NCBI RefSeq assembly: GCF_030056575.1
Contig: NZ_JASHHX010000025.1
Location: 1-49,614 of the forward strand
Origin: Rhodoblastus sp. 17X3
GTDB taxonomy: Bacteria > Pseudomonadota > Alphaproteobacteria > Rhizobiales > Beijerinckiaceae
Direction: 5' to 3'
DNA length: 49,614 bases
How positions within the stretch are numbered: position 1 is the stretch's first letter; each line of letters begins with the position of its first letter. The notes below the pieces were generated by a model. The model did no database searches. It saw nothing but the letters and a program-made list of their open reading frames with translations, and had not been told where the DNA came from. Shown piece after piece: positions 40,185 through 48,211 of this stretch. The position numbers and the translations under genes were made by a program.

Positions 40185-40958
40185 ATGACCTTTGAAAACA
40201 TCATCGTCGAAATCCACGGCTCGGTCGGGCTGATCCGGCTCAATCGCCCCAAGGCGTTGAACGCCCTGAATTCCGCCCTGATCCAGGAGCTCAACGCGGT
40301 TCTCGTCACGTTCGAGAATGATCCGGCGATCGGGGCGCTGGTCTTGACGGGGTCGGAAAAGGCCTTCGCCGCCGGCGCGGACATCAAGGAACTGCAATCG
40401 CTGACCTATATGGACGCCTATCTGAGCGATTCCATTCGCAGCTGGGAAAGGCTTTCCTTCTTCCGCAAGCCGGCGATCGCGGCGGTCGCGGGGTTCGCGC
40501 TCGGCGGCGGATGCGAACTGGCGATGATGTGCGACTTCATCCTGGCCGCCGAAAATGCGAAATTCGGCCAGCCGGAAGTGAAGCTGGGCATTCTCCCGGG
40601 CGCTGGCGGAACACAGAGGCTGGCGCGCTTCGTCGGCAAGGCCAAGGCGATGGAGATGTGCCTGACCGGGCGCATGATGGACGCGCAGGAGGCCGAGCGT
40701 TCCGGCCTCGTCTCCCGCATTGTTCCCGCTGAGCAATTGGTGGAGGAGGCGCTGCGGACGGCGGCGTCCATCGCGTCCATGTCCCTCCCCATCGCCATGC
40801 AGATCAAGGATTGCATCAATTCCGCCTATGAATCGACCTTGACCGAGGGCGTGAAATTCGAGCGGCGGAATTTCCATGCGGCCTTTGCGACGCATGATCA
40901 GAAGGAAGGCATGGCGGCTTTCATCGAAAAGCGTCAGGCCAACTTCAAGAATCGTTGA
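40185..40958 (+). CDS. Enoyl-CoA hydratase
   Basis: A crotonase-family enzyme that adds water to 2-enoyl-CoA, most likely short chain (crotonyl-CoA). It has 257 residues. The oxyanion hole is in [12 protein letters not shown] and [15 protein letters not shown]. The two catalytic glutamates lie in GGGCELAMM and [20 protein letters not shown]. The ATG at 40185 has GAAGGG six bases upstream. It could supply or consume crotonyl-CoA for the ethylmalonyl-CoA pathway found 35 kb away. An enoyl-CoA hydratase gene near rpsT is a common arrangement in this order. Confidence 0.92.
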   Translation: MTFENIIVEIHGSVGLIRLNRPKALNALNSALIQELNAVLVTFENDPAIGALVLTGSEKAFAAGADIKELQSLTYMDAYLSDSIRSWERLSFFRKPAIAAVAGFALGGGCELAMMCDFILAAENAKFGQPEVKLGILPGAGGTQRLARFVGKAKAMEMCLTGRMMDAQEAERSGLVSRIVPAEQLVEEALRTAASIASMSLPIAMQIKDCINSAYESTLTEGVKFERRNFHAAFATHDQKEGMAAFIEKRQANFKNR

Positions 40959-40989
40959 CCTCGTCGGAGCGGGCGCCCAAAATCCCGCG

Positions 40990-41019
40990 TTGACGGATCA
41001 CCCCTTTCGCGCTTATAAG
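40990..41019 (+). promoter_or_regulatory. Sigma-70-type promoter of rpsT
   Basis: TTGACG at 40990-40995 and TATAAG at 41014-41019 are 18 bases apart, each five of six to consensus. Transcription would start near 41026, about 87 bases before the rpsT ATG. Confidence 0.65.
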
Positions 41020-41030
41020 CCCTTCACACG

Positions 41031-41071
41031 CGGCGCCTGCTTGAGGCGCCGTCATCGTTTTTAGACGGCGC
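41031..41071 (+). promoter_or_regulatory. Alternative-hairpin leader of rpsT
   Basis: Hairpin A pairs CGGCGCC (41031-41037) with GGCGCCG (41045-41051). Hairpin B pairs GCGCCGTC (41046-41053) with GACGGCGC (41064-41071). They share bases 41046-41051 and so exclude each other. A run of T (about 41058-41062) lies after A and inside the loop of B, as in attenuators. E. coli S20 is known to control its own synthesis. Confidence 0.45.
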
Positions 41072-41112
41072 TGCCGCCGAATTGAGGCGCGCGCTTTCGT
41101 CCGGGGATTATC

Positions 41113-41385
41113 ATGGCGAACACCAAATCGGCCAAGAAAGCCGTCCGTCAAATTGAGCGCCGCACCACGGTCAATCGCCAGCGTCGCAGCAAGATGCGCA
41201 CCTTCGTCCGTAAGGTTGAAGAAGCGATTGTCGCCGGCGACCAGGTCGCCGCCAAGACCGCTCTGGCCGTCGCCGAGCCGATCCTGATGCGCGCTGCGCA
41301 GAAGGGCATTGTCCACCGCAATACGGCGTCGCGCAAGGTTTCGCGCCTGACCGCGCGCGTCGCGGCCCTCGCCGCCCAGGCCTGA
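41113..41385 (+). CDS. rpsT: 30S ribosomal protein S20
   Basis: S20 is a primary binder of 16S rRNA in the small subunit. It has 90 residues, very basic and helical, with the family start [20 protein letters not shown] and the closing [18 protein letters not shown]. The ATG at 41113 has GGGGA upstream. It has its own promoter, a structured leader and a strong terminator, so it is a single-gene unit. dnaA, which often follows rpsT in rhizobia, is not here. Confidence 0.98.
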   Translation: MANTKSAKKAVRQIERRTTVNRQRRSKMRTFVRKVEEAIVAGDQVAAKTALAVAEPILMRAAQKGIVHRNTASRKVSRLTARVAALAAQA

Positions 41386-41410
41386 CAGCTCTTCTTTTCT
41401 GAAGTTTTGG

Positions 41411-41437
41411 CCCCGCCGATGATTTCGGCGGGGTTTT
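41411..41437 (+). terminator. Rho-independent terminator of rpsT
   Basis: CCCCGCCG and CGGCGGGG form an 8-bp stem with a 7-base loop followed by TTTT, 26 bases past the rpsT stop. Confidence 0.9.
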
Positions 41438-41501
41438 GGTAATTGCGCTTTCCGCGTCGCGGCGGCTTGCGCGCCGGCGATTGGCGCGTAAATATCATTT
41501 C

Positions 41502-42590
41502 ATGGCTGCTTATCCAGAATTTCCCGTCTCGGGCGCCGGGGCGCTGACGCGTCTCAACGAGAGGTCGCGCGAGATCTTCAAGAATATTGTCGAAAGCTAT
41601 CTCGCCCATGGCGAGCCCGTCGGCTCGCGCCAACTTTCGCGCATCCTGCAGATGCCGCTCTCGCCGGCGTCCGTGCGCAATGTCATGCAGGATCTCGAGG
41701 AACTGGGGCTCGTCTATTCGCCTCACACCAGCGCCGGCCGCTTGCCGACTGAACTGGGGCTGCGTTTTTTCGTCGATTCCCTGCTCCAGATTGGCGACCT
41801 GACCGATCAGGAGCGCAGCCAGATCGAAACGCAGATTCTGGCCGCTTCGCGGAAGCAGACGGTGGATGAGGCCCTTGCCGACGCGGGCCTCTTGCTCTCG
41901 GGTTTGACTCGCGGGGCCGGCGTTGTTCTGACCACCAAGGAGAACAACCGGCTCAAGCAGGTCGATTTCGTCCGCCTTGAGGCTGAAAAGGCCTTGGCGA
42001 TCCTGGTCTCGGAAGACGGGTCGGTGGAAAACCGCATCCTGCCGGTGCCGTCGGACCTGCCGCCATCCTCATTGATCGAGGCTGGCAATTATCTCAATGC
42101 TCGGATTCGTGGCCGGACCCTGACGCAGGTGCGCGGCGAGATCGAACTGTCGCGCGCAGCCGCTCAGGAGGAGCTTGATTCCCTGACCGCGCGGCTCGTC
42201 AGCGCCGGCCTCGCGAGTTGGGGCGGTCCCGACGGCGCCGCGCAAAATCTCATCGTGCGCGGTCAGGCCAATCTGCTCGAAGATGTCACGGCCACGACCG
42301 ATATCGAGCGCATTCGCCTGCTGTTCGACGACCTCGAAACCAAGAAGGACGTGATCGACCTGCTGGCGCGGGCCGAAGACGGCGAGGGCGTTCGTATTTT
42401 CATCGGTTCCGAGAACAAGCTTTTCTCGCTTTCCGGATCGTCGATGGTTGCGGCGCCGTTCCGCGACTCGCAGCGCCGCATCGTCGGCGTTCTTGGCGTC
42501 ATCGGACCCACCCGATTGAATTACGCACGGGTCGTGCCCATGGTCGATTACACCGCCCGGGTGATGGCGCGGTTCTTCGGGGGCGTTTAA
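41502..42590 (+). CDS. hrcA: Heat-inducible transcription repressor HrcA
   Basis: HrcA represses chaperone operons by binding CIRCE elements. It has 362 residues. The winged helix at the N-terminus has [33 protein letters not shown] and [20 protein letters not shown], then the family mark [19 protein letters not shown]. The GAF-like body and C-terminal [20 protein letters not shown] follow. The ATG at 41502 has no good ribosome site. I see no CIRCE element in this window, and grpE, the usual next gene, is replaced by a SemiSWEET gene. Confidence 0.95.
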   Translation: MAAYPEFPVSGAGALTRLNERSREIFKNIVESYLAHGEPVGSRQLSRILQMPLSPASVRNVMQDLEELGLVYSPHTSAGRLPTELGLRFFVDSLLQIGDLTDQERSQIETQILAASRKQTVDEALADAGLLLSGLTRGAGVVLTTKENNRLKQVDFVRLEAEKALAILVSEDGSVENRILPVPSDLPPSSLIEAGNYLNARIRGRTLTQVRGEIELSRAAAQEELDSLTARLVSAGLASWGGPDGAAQNLIVRGQANLLEDVTATTDIERIRLLFDDLETKKDVIDLLARAEDGEGVRIFIGSENKLFSLSGSSMVAAPFRDSQRRIVGVLGVIGPTRLNYARVVPMVDYTARVMARFFGGV

Positions 42591-42623
42591 GAGAAGCGAT
42601 CGCTCCAACGCGAGGACGAACGC

Positions 42624-42905
42624 GTGACGTTTGAAACGGAAATCGTCGGCTTCATGGCCGGGACCCTCACCACCTTGTGCTGGGCTCCGCAGGCGCTGAA
42701 GCTCATACGCAGCCGTGACGGCAGATCCATCTCCCTGATCACGCAGGCGACTTTCGTCATCGGCTGCGCCCTCTGGCTGGTCTATGGCGTCCTGCTCGGG
42801 TCGGTCTCGATCATTCTCTTCAATGTGATCACGATCGCGCTGAACACCTTGATCATCGTGCTCAAGCTGCGCTTCGACGAAGGCGTCGAGCGCGACGCGA
42901 CCTGA
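42624..42905 (+). CDS. SemiSWEET family transporter
   Basis: A three-helix half-SWEET (PQ-loop) protein that dimerises to move sugars or other small solutes across the inner membrane. It has 93 residues. The PQ motif (P22-Q23) is in CWAPQALKLIRSRDGRSIS, and three hydrophobic segments cover about 6-22, 40-60 and 64-82. GTG at 42624 has GAGG eight bases upstream. It lies 33 bases after hrcA and may share its transcript. The substrate cannot be told from sequence. Confidence 0.85.
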   Translation: MTFETEIVGFMAGTLTTLCWAPQALKLIRSRDGRSISLITQATFVIGCALWLVYGVLLGSVSIILFNVITIALNTLIIVLKLRFDEGVERDAT

Positions 42906-42908
42906 TCC

Positions 42909-43487
42909 TCATTCACCCATGATCGCGCCGAAAATCCCTGTGGCGACATGATGTTGCGTCGGCGCGTAGGACATGACCGGCGACGGCGCGCCCTGATAGC
43001 TCTTCGCATAATGGGGGTGGTTGCGCTGATGGCGATGAGTCTCGCTCGCAAAATGCCGGCTCGGCGGCGGCGATCCGCTGATCGAGATGGTCGCGCCTTC
43101 CGCCCGCACCAGGGAATAAAGCTTTGCAGCATGCGCCGGCGAGATGCGGACGCAGCCATGCGAGGCCGGGCGGCCGAGCGCGGCGGTCGCGTAGGTGCCG
43201 TGGATCGCGTAGCCGCCACGGAAGAAAATGGAGTGCGGCATCGGGGAATTATGATATTTTTTCGAATAGTGCATCGCTTGCAGGCTCTTGGCCGAATAGA
43301 CGCCGCGCGGCGTCACATAGCCCGCCCGCGCCGAAGAAATCGGCCAGGAATAACTCTCTCCATTCGAGGCCTGCACATTCATCGTCTGTGTCGAAAGGTC
43401 GATCGAAACCTGCACTTTCGCCTCGGCGGCGGCCGGAAGGAATAAAAGCGTAACGAACATGCAAAGGAATTGAGCCAAATTACGCAT
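42909..43487 (-). CDS. Secreted L,D-transpeptidase (YkuD family)
   Basis: A periplasmic enzyme that forms 3-3 crosslinks in peptidoglycan or attaches proteins to it. It has 192 residues. A signal peptide (MRNLAQFLCMFVTLLFLPAA, cut after AEA) precedes the YkuD domain. The catalytic cysteine is C112 in ASHGCVRISPAHA, with the conserved IHGTY upstream. The C-terminal 50 residues are rich in His, Ser and Pro and carry no known domain. The ATG at 43487 has GGAG six bases upstream. It is divergent from mepA and converges on the SemiSWEET gene with three bases between. Confidence 0.92.
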   Translation of the reverse strand: MRNLAQFLCMFVTLLFLPAAAEAKVQVSIDLSTQTMNVQASNGESYSWPISSARAGYVTPRGVYSAKSLQAMHYSKKYHNSPMPHSIFFRGGYAIHGTYATAALGRPASHGCVRISPAHAAKLYSLVRAEGATISISGSPPPSRHFASETHRHQRNHPHYAKSYQGAPSPVMSYAPTQHHVATGIFGAIMGE

Positions 43488-43505
43488 CACAGGCTCCCAG
43501 CGAAC

Positions 43506-43580
43506 TCGAACTGAAACGACGTTGATTGAGCATTTCAACTCCCGGCGGCGCAGTAAAGTTCGAACTGAAATAAAGGTTGA
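43506..43580. repeat. Direct repeat in the divergent promoter of two peptidoglycan genes
   Basis: TCGAACTGAAA occurs at 43506-43516 and again at 43560-43570, 54 bases apart (about five helical turns). Each copy is followed four or five bases later by GTTGA. The second copy lies inside AGTTCGAACT, a perfect 10-bp palindrome (43557-43566). The region between the two starts is 97 bases. A shared regulator site is possible but unproven. Confidence 0.45.
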
Positions 43581-43584
43581 CGAA

Positions 43585-44532
43585 ATGCGGTCGAGAAAAG
43601 CCTCCCATCGCCGAGTGCTGCGCTTCCTCGCGTCGCTGTCCCTCGCGCTTCCGCTCAGTCTTTCCGCCCGGGCGCAGGAAAAGGGATCGGTCGATCCAAA
43701 GCCGCTGCCGCCCCTTGCGCATCCCAACGATCCGGCGACGCCCGCGAAGGAATTGTTCGGTCGGGCGACCGAGCCCGCCGATCTCGCCGCGCGCTCGATC
43801 GGCTTTTACTCCCACGGCTGTCTGGCCGGCGCCAAGGCGCTACCGGTCGATGGCGAAACCTGGCAGGTCATGCGGATCTCGCGCGACCGCAACTGGGGGC
43901 ATCCCAATCTCGTCCGGTTCCTCGAACGCCTTTCCTCGCACGCGCCAGCCGAGGCGGGGTGGCCGGGCATACTCGTCGGCGACATCTCCCAGCCGCGCGG
44001 CGGCCCCATGATCACGGGACATTCCTCGCATCAGATCGGCCTTGACGCGGACATCTGGCTCACGCCGATGCCGGACCGCAGGCTGTCGCGCCGGGAGCGG
44101 GAGGAAATGTCGGCTGTGAACATGGTGCGTCAGGACGGCCTCGACGTCGATCGCGCGGTCTGGACGCGCGGCCAGCTCGCGATCATCCGGGCGGCGGCGC
44201 ATGATCCGGTCGTGGAGCGCATTTTCGTCAACGCCGCGATCAAGAAAGCCTTGTGCCGCGACACGACGGGCGACCGCTCCTGGCTGAACAGGGTGCGCCC
44301 CTATTACGGGCATAATTACCATTTCCATGTGCGGATCGCCTGTCCGGATGGAGGCGGCGCCTGCCAGGAGCAGGATCCCGTCCCGCTGGGCGACGGCTGC
44401 GACGCCTCGCTCGACTGGTGGTTCAGGGATTCGATCCTCCATCCGAGGCTCAATCCGAACGCCAAGCCGAAGCCGCCGATCACCATGGCCAATCTTCCGG
44501 CGGAATGCCGTCAGGTTCTTATCGCGAGATGA
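43585..44532 (+). CDS. mepA: Penicillin-insensitive murein endopeptidase
   Basis: MepA (M74 family) is a periplasmic zinc endopeptidase that cuts D-Ala-mDAP and mDAP-mDAP crosslinks. It has 315 residues. A basic start and hydrophobic stretch (VLRFLASLSLALPLSLSARA) form the signal peptide. The zinc site is H149 and D156 in GHSSHQIGLDADIW, with the third ligand in YHFHVRI. Six or more Cys in the C-terminal half fit the disulfides of the family. The ATG at 43585 has AAGG eight bases upstream. Its neighbour makes the 3-3 links that MepA can cut. Confidence 0.93.
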   Translation: MRSRKASHRRVLRFLASLSLALPLSLSARAQEKGSVDPKPLPPLAHPNDPATPAKELFGRATEPADLAARSIGFYSHGCLAGAKALPVDGETWQVMRISRDRNWGHPNLVRFLERLSSHAPAEAGWPGILVGDISQPRGGPMITGHSSHQIGLDADIWLTPMPDRRLSRREREEMSAVNMVRQDGLDVDRAVWTRGQLAIIRAAAHDPVVERIFVNAAIKKALCRDTTGDRSWLNRVRPYYGHNYHFHVRIACPDGGGACQEQDPVPLGDGCDASLDWWFRDSILHPRLNPNAKPKPPITMANLPAECRQVLIAR

Positions 44533-44708
44533 GCGACGGCGGATCGCCGAAAACCCGGCCTTAATTTCACGCGCTTTAGGCTTGAGACTGCTCCGGCGCG
44601 GTCGGCAGAGCTGCGGCCAATTTGCGGGGGCGGAGTCCGGTTTCGTTCCGGTTCCGCTTGCGGCGGCGTGGGAGGGGCGCCAGAGCTGACGACGGGGAGA
44701 GAACCCTT

Positions 44709-46097
44709 ATGAGCAATGCGTTCTTTTCAGACCTGTTGACGAGCATCGCTGAGCGCGGGCGCAGCCTGCTTGACCGTGGCGTCTGGTCGCTCGGCGAAGC
44801 GCCTGTGGCGGCCACGGACGTGCTGTCGCTCTGCGAGGCCCTGCTCTCGGGCCGCGGCGAGGCGACGGGCGCCCTGATCGCCCGTGAGACCCTGAACGCC
44901 TATGCGCGCCTACCCGAGGCAATGCGCGGCGATTTTTTCGAAAGCCTGGCGCGTGATTTCGGCCCCGACCTCAACCAACTCGACGAGGCCGTCGCCGCCT
45001 ATGACAGCAATCCCGACGCTGCGGCGGCGTCGCGGCTGCACTATCTGACCGAGCCGCGGCGGCAGGAATTGTTCCGCCGGCTCAATCGCGCGCCGGGAGC
45101 CACGCGGGATCTGGTCGCCATGCGCGCCGATTTTCTGAAATTCAGTCGCGGCAATCCGGATCTAACCCTGCTTGATGCGGATTTCGTGCATTTGTTCGCG
45201 TCCTGGTTCAATCCCGGCTTCCTGGTCCTGCGCCACATCGATTGGGGAACGCCGGCGAATATCCTTGAGAAGATCATCCGTTATGAGGCCGTTCACCAGA
45301 TTCACGACTGGGACGATTTGCGCCGCCGCATCGATCCGCAGGACCGTCGCTGTTACGCGTTCTTCCATCCGGCGCTGGTCGACGAGCCGCTGATTTTCGT
45401 CGAGGTCGCCCTCACCGCCGCGATACCCGACAATGTCCAGAGCCTGCTCGCGGTGGATCGGACGCATGAACTCGCCGAAAAGGCGCGCACGGCGGTCTTC
45501 TATTCGATTTCGAACTGCCAGCAGGGGCTGGCGGGCGTGTCCTTCGGCAATTTCCTGATCAAGCAGGTCGTCGAGGAATTGCGCCGCGAGCTTCCGCGCC
45601 TCGATCAGTTTGTCACCTTGTCGCCTGTTCCAGGTCTGTTGAAATGGCTTTCGGCAGGCGAGAACGCGCCCCTTGCGAAGATCGATCCCGCCTTGCGGGA
45701 ACTGCTCGCGAATCGGGATTGGACCGAAGCCGAGGACAAGCGGGAGGCTTTGCGGCGGGTGGTGGAGCCGCTCGCTGCGGAATATCTCCTGAAGGCCAAG
45801 ACGCCCAATGGACGGCCCGTGGATCCCGTGGCTCGGTTTCATCTCGGAAATGGCGCGCGGCTCGAGCGAATCAACTGGCTTGGCGATATTTCCGCCAAGG
45901 GACTGCGCGAATCCGGGTCGATCATGGTCAATTACCTCTATGATCTCGACGAGATCGAGGCCAATCACGAGGCTTTCGTCAATAATGGCGAAATCGTCGC
46001 GGCCGGCGCCGTGAAGAAGCTTTTGCGCGGCGAAGCCCGGTCGCTGTTTCCATCCAGACGCCCCCGCAAGGATAAGAGCGAATCCAGCCCGGCCTGA
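44709..46097 (+). CDS. Malonyl-CoA decarboxylase
   Basis: This enzyme converts malonyl-CoA to acetyl-CoA and CO2. It has 462 residues. The helical N-terminal domain (about 1-170) is followed by the GNAT-like catalytic domain. Conserved parts are FFHPALVDEPLIFVEVAL, YSISNCQQGLAGVSFGNFLI, TLSPVPGLLKWL and the C-terminal HLGNGARLERINWLGD with GSIMVNYLYDLDEIEANHEA. No malonate transporter or malonyl-CoA synthetase gene accompanies it, so malonate use is not implied. The ATG at 44709 has GGAG upstream. Confidence 0.93.
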   Translation: MSNAFFSDLLTSIAERGRSLLDRGVWSLGEAPVAATDVLSLCEALLSGRGEATGALIARETLNAYARLPEAMRGDFFESLARDFGPDLNQLDEAVAAYDSNPDAAAASRLHYLTEPRRQELFRRLNRAPGATRDLVAMRADFLKFSRGNPDLTLLDADFVHLFASWFNPGFLVLRHIDWGTPANILEKIIRYEAVHQIHDWDDLRRRIDPQDRRCYAFFHPALVDEPLIFVEVALTAAIPDNVQSLLAVDRTHELAEKARTAVFYSISNCQQGLAGVSFGNFLIKQVVEELRRELPRLDQFVTLSPVPGLLKWLSAGENAPLAKIDPALRELLANRDWTEAEDKREALRRVVEPLAAEYLLKAKTPNGRPVDPVARFHLGNGARLERINWLGDISAKGLRESGSIMVNYLYDLDEIEANHEAFVNNGEIVAAGAVKKLLRGEARSLFPSRRPRKDKSESSPA

Positions 46098-46114
46098 AGC
46101 GCACCCCGGAAAGA

Positions 46115-46129
46115 TTAGAATTGTTCTAA
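46115..46129. promoter_or_regulatory. Irr-box (ICE-like) palindrome
   Basis: TTAGAA-TTG-TTCTAA is a perfect 15-bp inverted repeat matching the core of the rhizobial iron control element bound by Irr. It lies four bases before an ATG at 46133, and 76-90 bases before the better-supported start of the Irr-like gene at 46205. Confidence 0.65.
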
Positions 46130-46204
46130 CCCATGTCTTTTTGCTCGCCATCGGCGCCTTTGAACAACAAGGTCGCAGATATTTTCGAGCGAGCGGCGGG
46201 GGTT

Positions 46205-46699
46205 ATGCCGATGCGACCTGAAATGATCAGGGAAATGACCGATGGCGGCGAAAGCTGCGACCTTGAGGAACGCGCGGACGGCTTTGATCCGATTCGCCGC
46301 CACATGCGCGCGAAACTGCAGATGGCGGCCCTCTGCGCCACGCCTCAGCGGCTCGCCTTGTGCAGCCTTTTGTTCATGGCGAGCGACCGTCATGTCACCG
46401 CCGAGATGCTGAGTCGCGAAGCCAGCGCCATGGATCTTCCGCTCACGACCAAAGAGGTAAAGGCGGGCCTCCAGGAATTCACCGGGGCAGGTCTCCTGCG
46501 CGAAGTCGCTCTCTATGGCGCGACGGTCTGGTACGACACCAATACAGGCTCGCACTTCCACTTCTATGATGAGGACGCGAAGCTGCTCTTCGACATGCCC
46601 GAGGCGATAATCCCGCTTTTCAAGCTGCCGGACGCGCAAGGATTCGATGTCGTCGCCGTTGATTTGATTGTTCGGATTCGGCGCAACAGCAACGTTTGA
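46205..46699 (+). CDS. Irr-like Fur family iron regulator
   Basis: Irr is the global iron and heme-responsive repressor of rhizobia. This protein has 164 residues from ATG at 46205, close to Bradyrhizobium Irr (163). That start follows a G-rich ribosome site; the ATG at 46133 has an Irr-box where its ribosome site should be. The DNA-binding half shows ATPQRLALCSLLFMASDRHV and TAEMLSREASAMDLPL; the C-terminal half has WYDTNTGSHFHFYDED with the HxH metal or heme site. The usual TVYNTL of the recognition helix is replaced by EVKAGL. No Cys-Pro heme motif is seen. A generic Fur family call is the safe alternative. Confidence 0.75.
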   Translation: MPMRPEMIREMTDGGESCDLEERADGFDPIRRHMRAKLQMAALCATPQRLALCSLLFMASDRHVTAEMLSREASAMDLPLTTKEVKAGLQEFTGAGLLREVALYGATVWYDTNTGSHFHFYDEDAKLLFDMPEAIIPLFKLPDAQGFDVVAVDLIVRIRRNSNV

Positions 46700-46744
46700 C
46701 GCCAGACCTGCGTCACAACAATTTCAATCAAGCAGGAAGCGATT

Positions 46745-46820
<76 letters not shown>

Positions 46821-47010
46821 ACATTTCCACCTCATGCCTTTGGGAAGGCGACCGCGTCGCGGCGAGGCGTGGGCGGGTGTATAGCGGCAAGGCGGCGAGG
46901 GGACAAGCCCTAAGAGGCGCCGAGCAGCAAAAATTTGCGCGCCGAAAAAATTTCGTCGCGACCTTGCTGTAATTTCGCGAATTCGGCCTGAAACATCGCC
47001 TGAAAAGCAG

Positions 47011-47040
47011 AAAAGCCCGCGCCATTGTGACGCGGGCTTT
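47011..47040 (-). terminator. Rho-independent terminator of the TIGR02300 gene
   Basis: AAAGCCCGCG and CGCGGGCTTT form a perfect 10-bp stem with a 9-base loop. On the minus strand it is followed by TCTGCTTTTC. It lies 28 bases past the stop. Confidence 0.85.
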
Positions 47041-47068
47041 GTCTTGAATGAAGGATGGCAGCGGCGCC

Positions 47069-47437
47069 TCAGCCCTCTTCGTCGTTCTCGATATCGCCGT
47101 CGATGAGATCGGCGACATCGTCGTTATCTTCCTCTTCCTCTTCGAGGAAGGTGTCGTCCGCGACGTCGTCGCCCAGATCGACGTCGTCGTCGACCACAGC
47201 GGCCACCTTCTCGTCCGTGGCGTCTGCTTCTTCAAGCGACACGATTTCCGCGCCGGCCTCAGGCAGTTCGGCTTCTTCGTCATCCGCCGCGGCGGCGCGG
47301 GCTGCGGCGCGCGACAAGGCTGGCGGCTGGAAGGTCGCGCCGCATTTCGGGCAAAGGATGGGATCCCGATTGAGATCGAAAAATTTCACGCCGCAATTCT
47401 GACACTGACGTTTACTGCCGAGTTCCGGTTTCGCCAC
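47069..47437 (-). CDS. TIGR02300 family protein
   Basis: A small alphaproteobacterial protein of unknown function. It has 122 residues. The N-terminus AKPELGSKRQCQNCGVKFFD with NRDPILCPKCGATF matches the family and forms a four-cysteine zinc ribbon (C12, C15, C29, C32). After an Ala/Arg stretch the last 60 residues are almost all acidic (long Asp/Glu runs ending DIENDEEG). GTG at 47437 is chosen because AGGGG lies nine bases upstream and the family starts there. It could act as a zinc-ribbon adaptor, which is only a guess. Confidence 0.85.
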   Translation of the reverse strand: MAKPELGSKRQCQNCGVKFFDLNRDPILCPKCGATFQPPALSRAAARAAAADDEEAELPEAGAEIVSLEEADATDEKVAAVVDDDVDLGDDVADDTFLEEEEEDNDDVADLIDGDIENDEEG

Positions 47438-47644
47438 TTTTGGAATCCCCTTGTCGTCGTCCGCCGGCTGGGCCAAGCCGATCGAAGGCCATCGGACGGT
47501 GGGGTTATTCGCGCCGCGTCCTGCTGTCAATCCGATTCGAACCGGAAAAACCAGGCGCTGCGGGCGGCAAATCCACCGAGTAGGGATAATTGCAAAATCG
47601 GCGAGCTTTTCAATCGGAAGATTTCGGTCGCAAGCGCCAAAAAA

Positions 47645-48211
47645 TCAGCGATCGAGTTCCGAATCCCAATAGAGAAAATCGTTCCAGGTCTTGTGAAGCT
47701 CGTTATTGGCCTGGGGCAGGCGCCGCGCGATCATGTCGAGCTGGTAGGGGCTGGGTTCGAAGGGCGGGCGCCGCAGCTTCAGGCCGGCCTGCTTGGGCGT
47801 CAGGTCGGCCTTGAGCAGATTGTCACGCTGGCAGCAGGCAACAATGTTGGACCAGGTCGTTTGGCCGCCCTTCGAGCGCGGAATGACGTGATCGAAAGTC
47901 AGATCTTTCGCGAGAGCCTTGCTGCCGCAATATTGGCAGGTGAACTCGTCGCGCAAAAAGACGTGATAGCGCGTGAAGGCGATGGTCTTGCGGCGATGAT
48001 AGGCCTTGAGGGCGACGACCGAGGGAACTTCGAAGGATTTGTTTGCGGAGCGCACCACGACGTCTTCATAAGTCGCGACCGGATAGACCCGGCCCTTCAA
48101 CAAGGCGACAAGCGCGTCCTGCCAGCTCCAAATCGAGAGCGGCGCCCAGCTGACCGGCTGCATGTCGGCGTTGAGCACCAGGGTACGGAGATTGGCGACA
48201 TGGGCGTTCAT
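47645..48211 (-). CDS. HNH endonuclease family protein
   Basis: An HNH nuclease-fold protein conserved across alphaproteobacteria, usually a lone chromosomal gene and not part of a known restriction system. It has 188 residues. The N-terminal 80 residues (TLVLNADMQPVSWAPLSIWS) precede the HNH motif, with zinc Cys pairs in FTCQYCGSK and VACCQRDN, and the catalytic His in LTFDHVIPRSKGGQTTWSN. The ATG at 48211 has GGAGG five bases upstream. The biological role is unknown. Confidence 0.9.
   Translation of the reverse strand: MNAHVANLRTLVLNADMQPVSWAPLSIWSWQDALVALLKGRVYPVATYEDVVVRSANKSFEVPSVVALKAYHRRKTIAFTRYHVFLRDEFTCQYCGSKALAKDLTFDHVIPRSKGGQTTWSNIVACCQRDNLLKADLTPKQAGLKLRRPPFEPSPYQLDMIARRLPQANNELHKTWNDFLYWDSELDR

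Noticed and set aside
41512-41520. TTATCCAGA, a near match to a DnaA box
   Set aside because: It lies within the fifth to seventh codons of hrcA and is a single site; no cluster or AT-rich unwinding region suggests an origin.
46133-46204. Longer Irr-like protein starting at ATG 46133
   Set aside because: The Irr-box ends three bases before that ATG and leaves no ribosome site. The later ATG gives the usual Irr length.
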